Notes: generated by a model from the sequence alone, not told the origin. A stretch of 7,159 nt of DNA from an uncultured Caulobacterales bacterium (GCA_938007945.1 CALLME010000012.1:1-7159); one strand, 5' to 3'. Positions 1-6,601 are shown, numbered from the stretch's first letter. Translations and numbers: made by a program.

Positions 1-345
1 TACGGCATGGTCGAGCAAATCGGCTCCATCTTCCTCGAAGGAAATGACGGTCGACTTTATCCGCCAAACTTTTCGGATGTTATCATCAGAAATCCGGTGA
101 CTTGGGAACCGCAACCGATGGGTGAGCCAGGTATTATCCAAGTCCTCTCTCTCTTGCCAAAATCTTATCCAGGCCATTCTCTCCTGACCGAAGATAGAGG
201 CGTGATTGAAGATATCGACCCTGGAGTGAGCGCGAGTAACGGCAAGACTTGGATGGGCAAAGGGATAAGAATATTGGGCCGCATTCCTAAAGCGGAATTG
301 CGCGGCTGTAGCGATGTCGTCGCCACGCAACAGGCGCAAGCATAG
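1..345 (+). CDS. LuxE-family acyl-protein synthetase, C-terminal part (5' end outside window)
   Basis: The open frame runs in from base 1 (first residues Tyr-Gly, then MVEQIGSIF) and stops at TAG 343-345, leaving about 114 residues of a family usually near 370. Motifs typical of the LuxE C-terminal half are visible: YGMVEQ near the edge, the GEPGIIQVLSLLPKSYPGHS stretch, and LTEDRGVI. These belong to the adenylate-forming, acyl-activating fold. LuxE proteins activate a fatty acid with ATP and hold the acyl group on a cysteine close to the C-terminus before passing it to LuxC. Here a cysteine (GCSD) lies 12th from the end, in the matching place. The next gene, 2 bases downstream, is a LuxC-type reductase, which supports the call. 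The natural substrate cannot be read from the sequence, and no luciferase genes are in view. The N-terminal part and true start lie outside the window. Confidence 0.88.
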   Translation, partial: YGMVEQIGSIFLEGNDGRLYPPNFSDVIIRNPVTWEPQPMGEPGIIQVLSLLPKSYPGHSLLTEDRGVIEDIDPGVSASNGKTWMGKGIRILGRIPKAELRGCSDVVATQQAQA

Positions 346-347
346 CC

Positions 348-1592
348 ATGATAAATTTCTATAACCAACCCACGCTCACAACGGCGCAAATGCTTGCAGA
401 GTTAAGCGCGATTAAAGCGCCTGCGCAAAAGCCGTTCAGCGCGCCATTACTGAACACATTATCTCAACTCTCACAAGCCTGTCTTGAGACGCCTCTGCGC
501 CATAATTATCCGCAGCTGACGGCGCTAGGTTTCTGGCTAAGAGCGGCCAATATCAAGCGTAAGAAACAATCTTTTGAAAGCTCTATCGCTGCGCGAAATG
601 AAAAAAGAAAAAGTTATATCGCGACAAGTCGTGGTTTTGCCTTTCACTTGCCGCCCGCAAATGTCGATACGCTCTTTATTTATAGCTGGGCGCTTTCTTT
701 TTTATCGGCCAATGCCAATGTCGTCAGGCTGCCCACGGAACTCAATGATGTCGGGCGCTGGCTACTTTCTACGCTCACAGATATCTTGGACAAGAACGGC
801 TTCGCCGACAGTAACAAATTTGTAAATTTTCCGACCTCTTCGTCATTGTTAAAAGACATTAGCGCGCTCTCAGATCTCAGGTTGATTTGGGGCGGGGACG
901 CGAAGGTGGCGTCAGTGTCGGCTCACTCCATTCGCCTTGACGGGCTGACGCTCGGTTTTCCCAACCGGCAATCTTTTGCCGTTATCGGAGTCGATCATTA
1001 CATATCTCTTGAGGCGGGGAAGCGCGACGCATTATGCTCGCAATTCTACAATGACGCGTTTTGGTTTGACCAAATGGGATGCGGTTCGCCGCGTGCTGTT
1101 GTCTGGTATAGCGGCACGGATACGGTGCCTGCCAAAGACGCTATGGGAGATTTCTACGACCGCCTGATGAAGGTCATCAAAGCCAAAGGTTACAGCGTTG
1201 AAACGGCGACATTCATGACAAAATTTGGCAATGCCAATTTTGCGGCTGCTCAAGACATTGACATCGACGCCACATTTTACGCGAATGAACTTACTGTTCT
1301 GGCGCAGAACAAGGTCACAGATAACCTCTTGGAGGACGCATGTGGCGGTGGATATTTCACAAATATTATCAGCGAAAACCTCAATAACATCTCTTCGCTT
1401 TTTTCGCGTAAGCTCCAAACAGTCACCCATTTTGGGCTCGAGCAAAGCGAAGTCGAAACGCTCGCGACGTTATCAAACGAGCCAGGCGGCTACCGCTTTG
1501 TGCCGATTGGGCAAGCGCTTAATTTTGATGATACATGGGACGGCATAGATTTGCTGTCGCATATGACGCGCCAGACCACGCTCGCCTTTTAA
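348..1592 (+). CDS. LuxC-family acyl-CoA reductase
   Basis: The 414-residue product is somewhat shorter than luminescence LuxC (about 480). It belongs to the aldehyde-dehydrogenase-like acyl-CoA reductase family, which reduces an activated acyl group to an aldehyde with NADPH through an acyl-cysteine intermediate. The likely catalytic cysteine is Cys245 in FDQMGCGSPR. Other family signs are the NVDTLFIYSWALSFLSAN stretch (about 105-122), IWGGDAKV (180-187), the RKLQTVTHFG segment (354-363) and VPIGQALNFDDTWDG near the C-terminus. No signal peptide or membrane segment is seen, so it should be cytoplasmic. The ATG lies 2 bases after the luxE-type stop codon. Only a weak AGGCG at 332-336 precedes it, so translation is probably coupled to the upstream gene. 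LuxC and LuxE act together as a fatty acid reductase. Without luciferase in view the aldehyde product is more likely used in lipid, wax or surface-glycan modification; that use is inference. Confidence 0.9.
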   Translation: MINFYNQPTLTTAQMLAELSAIKAPAQKPFSAPLLNTLSQLSQACLETPLRHNYPQLTALGFWLRAANIKRKKQSFESSIAARNEKRKSYIATSRGFAFHLPPANVDTLFIYSWALSFLSANANVVRLPTELNDVGRWLLSTLTDILDKNGFADSNKFVNFPTSSSLLKDISALSDLRLIWGGDAKVASVSAHSIRLDGLTLGFPNRQSFAVIGVDHYISLEAGKRDALCSQFYNDAFWFDQMGCGSPRAVVWYSGTDTVPAKDAMGDFYDRLMKVIKAKGYSVETATFMTKFGNANFAAAQDIDIDATFYANELTVLAQNKVTDNLLEDACGGGYFTNIISENLNNISSLFSRKLQTVTHFGLEQSEVETLATLSNEPGGYRFVPIGQALNFDDTWDGIDLLSHMTRQTTLAF

Positions 1593-1603
1593 AACCGCGT
1601 GAA

Positions 1604-3058
1604 CTAGCCTTCTGGCGTGACGGAAAAGCCGCGTCTTTCCATCGTGCCCCATGTCGGTTTCATCCCGCGGAAATGCTGGAATAGTCCGCGAATGCGCCAA
1701 ATAGAGCAGAGCTGACGAAAGCCAAAGTTTTCGATAATTGCGGTTAGTAAAACCGAGACAATATCTTTGGGGCGCGAAAATCGTTCGATCTCGTCTTGTT
1801 CTAGCAGTAGTGAAAAGGTCGAAATCAGGACGCCATATGTGAATATGATGGCCGTAATCGCGATGAAGAAGCGGATATCTAGCCATCCGAGAGCGACAAA
1901 AATCACCATCAATATATAGCCGAAAATCTCCGCAATGGGACTGATGAGTTCTGTCAAAATAAAGGTCGGTAGAGTTACCATGCCAAGCCGGCCGTATTTC
2001 GGATTAAAAATCATAGACTTATGACGGCTCAGACATTCAAGTGCGCCGCGCTGCCAGCGTGTACGTTGATTAGACAGAAATTTAAGGTCCTCTGGCGCTT
2101 CGGTCCAGCAGACAGGTTCAGGGACGTATCGCACAGCATAAGGCGTGTCTGTCTCAAGCATATGGCGGTGCATTTTCAGCACGAGTTCCATGTCTTCGCC
2201 CACAGTCGTCGTGTCATAGCCGCCGACCGCTACAGCAATATCGCGGCGGAAAACACCAAAGGCACCCGAGATAATGGCGAGGCTCCCTTTGCGGCTCGCG
2301 GCGAGGCGGGCCATGAGAAAGGCGCGTATATATTCCACGACTTGCAGCCGCGCGAGGAAGTTTTTCGGGAGCTTATAATCTATCACTTGGCCATTTTTGA
2401 CCGTGCACCCATTTACAATCCCGACCGTGCCACCCACCGCTATGACATTGTCTGAGGTTTCAACAAAGGGCCTCACCACGCCTAGAAGAGCCGTCGATTC
2501 GAGGAGGGAGTCGGCGTCAATCACACAGAATAGCGGCGTGCGGACACAGGTTAGGCCGACATTAATGGCGTCTGCTTTTTTGCCGTTTTCTTTATCGATA
2601 AATAAGAGGGATGGATAAATCTCAGAACGGTAAATCTGACGAATTGGTTTGTGTTTAATTGTGCCAATATCTCTGACCAGATAGGTTTCCACCAGTTTGA
2701 ATTTATCAATCATAGTCTGCGCGGTGTTATCAGGTGAGCCGTCATTGACGACGATAATGCGAAGGTCTGGATATTGCAGCGCGAGCAGCGCCATCACGCT
2801 CTCGCGAATAGTGTTCGCTTCGTTATAGGCGGGGACGATGATAGTAATGGGCGGGGCAGAGCGGGAGCGCAAAATCTCCCATCCCGCATGATCGTCTTCG
2901 CGCTGGGTGTGATCATTTAATTCGCGCCATGCATGCGGCAAGCACCACGCATAGACAAGGTTTTGCGTAAGGCCCACAATCACAATTACAAGAGAGACCC
3001 AAAAAATGGTCGTGGCAAACCACGCGGTGGTGGTAAATTCAAAGACGCCCTCAAACAT
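1604..3058 (-). CDS. Membrane family 2 glycosyltransferase, processive type (exopolysaccharide synthase-like)
   Basis: The 484-residue protein has an N-terminal membrane segment (about 15-37), a cytoplasmic GT-A catalytic domain (about 70-345) and at least two C-terminal membrane segments (about 365-390 and 395-418). All expected family 2 motifs are present: ITIIVPAYNE (71-80), VNDGS with Asp106, DKENGKKADAIN (155-166), the metal-binding DADS (181-184), GEDMEL with the catalytic-base region at Asp289, and QRTRW (331-335). The QxxRW motif marks processive synthases such as PgaC/IcaA, hyaluronan and cellulose synthases. Overall layout is closest to the PgaC/YaiP group, and no PilZ domain is attached. 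It should join sugars from a nucleotide-sugar donor into a chain while moving it across the inner membrane; the sugar cannot be told from sequence. It is the last gene of the four-gene operon, and its start overlaps the HEAT gene by 8 bases behind a good ribosome site. Confidence 0.93.
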   Translation of the reverse strand: MFEGVFEFTTTAWFATTIFWVSLVIVIVGLTQNLVYAWCLPHAWRELNDHTQREDDHAGWEILRSRSAPPITIIVPAYNEANTIRESVMALLALQYPDLRIIVVNDGSPDNTAQTMIDKFKLVETYLVRDIGTIKHKPIRQIYRSEIYPSLLFIDKENGKKADAINVGLTCVRTPLFCVIDADSLLESTALLGVVRPFVETSDNVIAVGGTVGIVNGCTVKNGQVIDYKLPKNFLARLQVVEYIRAFLMARLAASRKGSLAIISGAFGVFRRDIAVAVGGYDTTTVGEDMELVLKMHRHMLETDTPYAVRYVPEPVCWTEAPEDLKFLSNQRTRWQRGALECLSRHKSMIFNPKYGRLGMVTLPTFILTELISPIAEIFGYILMVIFVALGWLDIRFFIAITAIIFTYGVLISTFSLLLEQDEIERFSRPKDIVSVLLTAIIENFGFRQLCSIWRIRGLFQHFRGMKPTWGTMERRGFSVTPEG

Positions 3059-4112
3059 AACCCGACCTCATTTCAAGGGCCACATCTGTGGCGAGGGGGT
3101 TTGTTTTGCGCAAAGCCTCCACAAATCTTTGTCCCGACGTCCCCGTCGTCCAGATGGCTCTAAGCGCCCAATAACGCACCCACATCTCAGAGCTGTTAGT
3201 GAGTGCATAAAGCTCTGAAGTGACATCGGCGCGGCGTAATGTGCAGGCCAGTTTTGCGGCGCGAATTTTGACCGATATAGCGTCATCCACAAGCGCGAGG
3301 CGGAGCGGGTCAGAATCGTCAAAATGCGCGCAATTGACAGATACAGATAAAGTTGCCGCGCGGACAGCTTCACTCGGGTCGTTCATCAACGTCCCTAGAT
3401 TTAGAGATGTTTTGGCCGGCATAATTTGGCTAAGGGCTTCGAGGCAGGCGGCCTTGGCAATCGGATTATCTGATGTTCTGATATAATCCTCAAGCGGCGC
3501 CACGATTTGGTTTCCGAAATTGGATATTATGCCCGCCAAAAGCTCCACATCGGTAGGAAATGCGTCATTTATAGAGTTGATAATATCGCCAAGAAAAAAT
3601 GTACTGCCGCGCTGCACGAGGCTTTTGGCTGCTGTAATGCGCACGTATTTATCAACTGAGCCGAGCTTATCAAATATCACATGGGTTGAGCTTTGCGAAT
3701 TCAGGTGAGAGAGTACGCGCACGGCTCTCATACGCGCACCACGTACCCCATGGTAAGAACTTCTGATAATGCCCGCTTCAATGTCAGAGCCTGTGATGAG
3801 GTCTTTTAATTGCTCATATTGCTCGCCTTTCAGCGTACGGAAATAATGCAGTAAAACTGTGGTCACATCACCGATATGACAGTTTGGCGCGTTTTGAAGC
3901 GTGCCTTCGGAAGGGGGGCGCACTAATTGCGCAGAGATATAGGCTTGAAAGGCGGTGCGCTCAATCTTGCGTTTCGCCAATATATGATTTCGACGCACTC
4001 GCCGCAGGACAATGGCCAAACACAGTACGAGCGCGCCAGTGAAAAACACGAAGGCGATAGCCCAGAATAAGGCGAGAAGGCTGACGTTAGCGCTTGTAGG
4101 TAAAACCGACAT
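3051..4112 (-). CDS. Membrane-anchored HEAT-repeat protein
   Basis: The 353-residue protein starts with a short polar tail and one strong membrane helix (about 11-36), followed by a basic stretch (RRVRR at 37-41, more Arg/Lys to about 52). By the positive-inside rule the rest should be cytoplasmic. From about 125 to 325 it is built of helical repeats of HEAT/armadillo character, with the usual D..VR..A...L pattern. Examples are near 125-137, 153-168 (DKYVRITAAKSLVQRG), 215-230, 245-258 (DPSEAVRAATLSV), 278-293 and 308-324. No catalytic motif is seen. HEAT repeats are protein-binding scaffolds. Lying between the barrel protein and the glycosyltransferase genes, it may link the synthase to the phosphorelay protein or control its activity; this role is inferred only from position. 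The start overlaps the end of the YaiO-like gene by 26 bases, has no clear Shine-Dalgarno sequence, and is probably translated by coupling. The start is well supported because the membrane helix follows at once. Confidence 0.85.
   Translation of the reverse strand: MSVLPTSANVSLLALFWAIAFVFFTGALVLCLAIVLRRVRRNHILAKRKIERTAFQAYISAQLVRPPSEGTLQNAPNCHIGDVTTVLLHYFRTLKGEQYEQLKDLITGSDIEAGIIRSSYHGVRGARMRAVRVLSHLNSQSSTHVIFDKLGSVDKYVRITAAKSLVQRGSTFFLGDIINSINDAFPTDVELLAGIISNFGNQIVAPLEDYIRTSDNPIAKAACLEALSQIMPAKTSLNLGTLMNDPSEAVRAATLSVSVNCAHFDDSDPLRLALVDDAISVKIRAAKLACTLRRADVTSELYALTNSSEMWVRYWALRAIWTTGTSGQRFVEALRKTNPLATDVALEMRSGYV
3065..3069 (-). promoter_or_regulatory. Ribosome binding site of the glycosyltransferase gene
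   Basis: On the minus strand GAGGT lies 6 bases before the ATG at 3058. It is the best Shine-Dalgarno match in the operon. It sits inside the last codons of the HEAT gene and supports both the chosen start and separate ribosome entry for the synthase. Confidence 0.6.
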
Positions 4113-5220
4113 TCACACTGCTTCGCACATAGCTATCTTCGCGGTCATCGCGCGCGAGGTTCAAATGCACATCCAAATCTTCACGTATAGAATATGTCAC
4201 GCCGCCAAACAGACTCTTTGTGTCAATCGCAATCCCGTTAATAGCTTCGGGGGCTTGGGCATAGCCCGCATTGATTTGAATTTTATCAGACACGGGCGCT
4301 CGGCCTTGAACGAGCCACCCGACTTGGTCGTCTTCAATCTCTTGGAACGTGCCAATAAGGCGCCCTGTCAATATTACGCCATTCTCAAGATAGGTCGTCA
4401 GGCCAGGCTGCACGGTTTGGATGTCTCCCGTCGCATAGTTATCATAACGGTAACTGACATTAGGGTAAAAGACCGTCCCACTTGCCGCTTCAAACGCGCG
4501 GCCAATGCGTCCGCCTGCGCTAAAGTCAGGACGAAAAACGGCGTCAGGTGTGACGCCTAATTCAACACCCCAATCCCAGCCACCGCGCACGGCGTCAGAG
4601 ATACCGGCTGTGATTTGCACATCCGTCTCGTCAAAGCGGTTATAGCGCTGCAACCCGCCGTGATATGCGAGCGTGTCTGGAGCGTATTCGGCACGCAAAT
4701 ACTGCTCATCCCAATCGCTGATAGTGTTGTCGTCAAAACCTGAAAAACCAAGACCGCCGTCAATGCGCCAGAGGTGGCGTCCCTCTGATAATCGCCCTTG
4801 TCGCGCATTGCGCACATTCTCTAGCCCACGGCTCGCATCGACATAATCAGGGGCTTGCACCAGAACCATTTGGTAATAGCGTTCGGCTTTATTCAGGTCG
4901 CCCTGATAATAGGCGAGATTGCCCGCCGCGAGTTGCAGATCCGCATTGCTCGGAAATTCCATCATCAAGCTATTAAGCTCGCGTTCAGCGCGGTCATACT
5001 TCCCAGCCCACGACAGAATACGGGCTCTAAGGAAGCGGTGTTCATAGCTGGCCTGCGTGGCGCTATTGGCTTGTGAGAGCACGGCGAGGGCGTCGCTAAA
5101 TTTATCTTGTCCTGCAAGTTCTAGTGCGCGAGAATTTATGTCGCTAGCAAACGCCGTGGCGGGAAAGGTGAGACTGAGCGCGACTGTGGTGAGGGCCCAT
5201 TTAGCGAATGTTTTTTTCAT
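4087..5220 (-). CDS. YaiO-like outer-membrane protein: TPR region plus beta-barrel
   Basis: The 377-residue protein begins with a clear Sec signal peptide (MKK, a hydrophobic core, then Ala-Phe-Ala at 23-25 before Ser26). Residues about 30-135 form TPR-like helical pairs, for example WAGKYDRAERELNSL (71-85) and YQGDLNKAERYYQMVL (105-120). From about 150 to the end the sequence alternates polar and hydrophobic residues with many Gly, Tyr and Asp turns, ending GGVTYSIREDLDVHLNLA then VGFTYKR, as in an outer-membrane barrel. This TPR-then-barrel order matches YaiO-family proteins and recalls PgaA, the poly-N-acetylglucosamine export pore, although PgaA is about twice as long. In E. coli yaiO likewise neighbours a family 2 glycosyltransferase gene (yaiP). 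A role in secreting or modifying the polymer made by the operon's glycosyltransferase is likely but inferred. The start overlaps the response-regulator gene by 20 bases, and no proper Shine-Dalgarno sequence is seen. The last residue is Arg rather than the usual aromatic. Confidence 0.85.
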   Translation of the reverse strand: MKKTFAKWALTTVALSLTFPATAFASDINSRALELAGQDKFSDALAVLSQANSATQASYEHRFLRARILSWAGKYDRAERELNSLMMEFPSNADLQLAAGNLAYYQGDLNKAERYYQMVLVQAPDYVDASRGLENVRNARQGRLSEGRHLWRIDGGLGFSGFDDNTISDWDEQYLRAEYAPDTLAYHGGLQRYNRFDETDVQITAGISDAVRGGWDWGVELGVTPDAVFRPDFSAGGRIGRAFEAASGTVFYPNVSYRYDNYATGDIQTVQPGLTTYLENGVILTGRLIGTFQEIEDDQVGWLVQGRAPVSDKIQINAGYAQAPEAINGIAIDTKSLFGGVTYSIREDLDVHLNLARDDREDSYVRSSVNVGFTYKR

Positions 5221-6469
5221 GCCTTTTTTGTCCGGTCTCTAAGTGCTGTTTAACACGCATCAATACTTCTTCAGGGTCAAACGGCTTAGGAATGAAGTCG
5301 GCTGCGCCTCGCTCGAACCAACTCTTCGCTTCCCCGCGATTGACCATGGCTGTTAATATCAAGACAGGAATGGATTTTAGGTTAATTTTGTTTTGAATTT
5401 CATAAAGAACCGTGCCGCCTTCAAGACGCGGCATGAAGCGGTCAAGGAGAACAATGTCTGGCGTGTTCTCGGACAGGTAATCCAGCGCAGCCAAGCCGTC
5501 ACACGCGGTCTCAACGACATAACCGCTACTTTTTAAAACACGCTTAAGGATATTTCGCACGACAGGGTCATCATCTACGACGAGCACCGTTTGCGCTGTC
5601 ACGGTGATGAGGTTCTGAGCGAAATCTACAATTTCTAAAACCTCAAACTTGTCATCTGTGAAGCCGTTTACGCCGTGGCTGATAGCCTCGGCGATTTTGT
5701 CTGGTGCATTAGAGGCAAAAGCGACAAAGGTCTTCATCGCCTCAAGCCCAAGTGAGGCTTTGAGCGAGGTCGAAAACTTAACGGCATTCACGCCGTCAAA
5801 GTCGTCCTCTATCACCAGCAAACTTGGCGGGTTGGCATCGACTTCTCGTCCAACGGTCTCTGCCGTATGACAACTCACAACGTCAAAATCTACTTCAAGC
5901 AAGCTCGCAAGCAATTCACAAAGCCAAGGATCTTCATATGCAATAATTATACGCTTGCGGGCGATGGACGGCTGCGTCGCAGTCATAGGGTCGGCGGTGG
6001 GCGGGAATTGGGTTCGCGCCACATCACTGGGACTGTCAACTTGGTTGTCATTATCAACCGCAAGCGTAAAGCGGCGCTCAGAGGGGGCACGCTCTTGAAG
6101 CGCCGCGTGATCAAGCTCTGTACACATTTCATCTGCGTACACGGCCCGAATATCGTCAATAAATTCAATGATGGATAAAAGTGAGGAGGTGTGATCCGCA
6201 TTTTGCGCATTTTCGCGCAAAAACAGTTCAAGTTTTGCGGCGCGCAGACCAAGCTTGGCATGGTCATACATCGCCGCATTGCCCTTAATGCGGTGCGCCA
6301 TATCAATAGCGTCTTTCAGGCCACAGTCAGACATCTCACATTGCGACCCCTCGCAATGCTTTAAGCGCGTAATTGCGCTCTCAAATGTCCCTACAGCGTC
6401 CCTAAGATAGCTCACATAATATTGCGCAATCTTGTCATGCTGAGTGATCTGACTAGAAGATCCCAACAA
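5201..6469 (-). CDS. Hpt - degenerate receiver - receiver signalling protein
   Basis: The 422-residue cytoplasmic protein has three parts. An N-terminal Hpt domain (about 12-120) carries the phospho-accepting His59 in AHRIKGNA. A linker of about 50 residues leads to a first receiver-like domain (about 172-290), which has lost the key residues: Glu221 stands where the phosphorylated Asp should be, Ala252 at the Thr/Ser position and Asp273 at the Lys position. The second receiver (about 294-412) is intact, with Asp299-Asp301, phospho-site Asp343 in LLDRFMP, Thr373 and Lys395 in IPKPF. There is no DNA-binding, GGDEF or other output domain, so it should work by passing phosphate or by binding partners. 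As first gene of the polysaccharide operon it probably controls that machinery; its kinase is not in the window. The reading frame starts at TTG (6469-6467) behind GGGA with 7-base spacing. No ATG is available before the Hpt helices, so TTG is preferred. Confidence 0.88.
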   Translation of the reverse strand: MLGSSSQITQHDKIAQYYVSYLRDAVGTFESAITRLKHCEGSQCEMSDCGLKDAIDMAHRIKGNAAMYDHAKLGLRAAKLELFLRENAQNADHTSSLLSIIEFIDDIRAVYADEMCTELDHAALQERAPSERRFTLAVDNDNQVDSPSDVARTQFPPTADPMTATQPSIARKRIIIAYEDPWLCELLASLLEVDFDVVSCHTAETVGREVDANPPSLLVIEDDFDGVNAVKFSTSLKASLGLEAMKTFVAFASNAPDKIAEAISHGVNGFTDDKFEVLEIVDFAQNLITVTAQTVLVVDDDPVVRNILKRVLKSSGYVVETACDGLAALDYLSENTPDIVLLDRFMPRLEGGTVLYEIQNKINLKSIPVLILTAMVNRGEAKSWFERGAADFIPKPFDPEEVLMRVKQHLETGQKRHEKNIR

Positions 6470-6476
6470 GTGTATT

Positions 6477-6480
6477 TCCC
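6477..6480 (-). promoter_or_regulatory. Weak ribosome binding site deciding a TTG start
   Basis: GGGA on the minus strand lies 7 bases before the TTG start of the Hpt-receiver gene. An AGGA further up (6484-6487) is 14 bases away and less well placed. The site falls inside one arm of the inverted repeat described separately. Confidence 0.4.
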
Positions 6481-6495
6481 AATTCCTGCGACCTT

Positions 6496-6501
6496 TTTAT
6501 A
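6496..6501 (-). promoter_or_regulatory. Possible -10 element of the polysaccharide operon
   Basis: TATAAA on the minus strand lies 26 bases before the TTG start codon, which would place transcription start near 6489 and give a leader of about 20 bases. No good -35 hexamer is found 16-18 bases upstream, so this rests on one AT-rich hexamer in the only intergenic gap ahead of the operon. Confidence 0.25.
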
Positions 6502-6568
6502 AGTCACAAATACGCACCCGAAACTAGATAACCACAGCGAGGTGAGTACCGCGTTAGAGAATAAGGTT

Positions 6569-6578
6569 AAGAATTGGG
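6569..6578. repeat. Inverted repeat, one arm (partner at 6478-6487)
   Basis: The plus-strand GAATTGGG at 6571-6578 is the exact reverse complement of CCCAATTC at 6478-6485. In RNA the pairing extends to 10 bases with one G-U pair. The arms are about 80 bases apart in the gap between the fructose-bisphosphatase gene and the Hpt-receiver gene. An 8-base match in such a gap could be chance. Its interest is that one arm covers the ribosome site. Confidence 0.3.
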
Positions 6579-6579
6579 T

Positions 6580-6595
6580 AAAATCAGGCGTCTGA
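6580..6595 (-). terminator. Weak terminator-like hairpin after the fructose-bisphosphatase gene
   Basis: Six bases past the stop codon the minus strand reads TCAGACGCCTGA followed by TTTT. The stem is only 4 base pairs (TCAG with CTGA), extendable by A-T pairs around a bulged C. That is short for an efficient intrinsic terminator, so read-through into the operon is possible. Confidence 0.3.
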
Positions 6596-6601
6596 GTTTA
6601 A

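Noticed and set aside
1032..1445. 137-codon minus-strand open frame opposite luxC
   Set aside because: It covers the LuxC catalytic cysteine region on the other strand and has no recognisable domain or ribosome site context.
1..1592. A bioluminescence operon
   Set aside because: Only LuxE- and LuxC-type genes are visible, and no luciferase subunit or luxD-like gene lies in the window. The two families also occur outside luminescence.
1577..1601. CACGC...GCGTG inverted repeat across the luxC stop as a bidirectional terminator
   Set aside because: The stem is 5 base pairs with a 15-base loop and has no U-run after it on either strand; too weak to call.
2021..2455. 144-codon plus-strand open frame inside the glycosyltransferase gene
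   Set aside because: It is antisense to the conserved catalytic core with all family 2 motifs, so it is a shadow frame.
1604..3058. Cellulose synthase BcsA as identity of the glycosyltransferase
   Set aside because: The protein is far shorter, has fewer membrane segments and lacks a PilZ domain. The PgaC/YaiP-like layout fits better.
4012..4560. 182-codon plus-strand open frame opposite the YaiO-like gene
   Set aside because: It lies antisense to a gene with a signal peptide, TPR and barrel pattern. Its translation shows no recognisable domain, so it is a shadow frame.
4087..5220. PgaA itself as identity of the TPR-barrel protein
   Set aside because: At 377 residues it is about half the usual PgaA length and its barrel region is short, so YaiO-like is the safer call.
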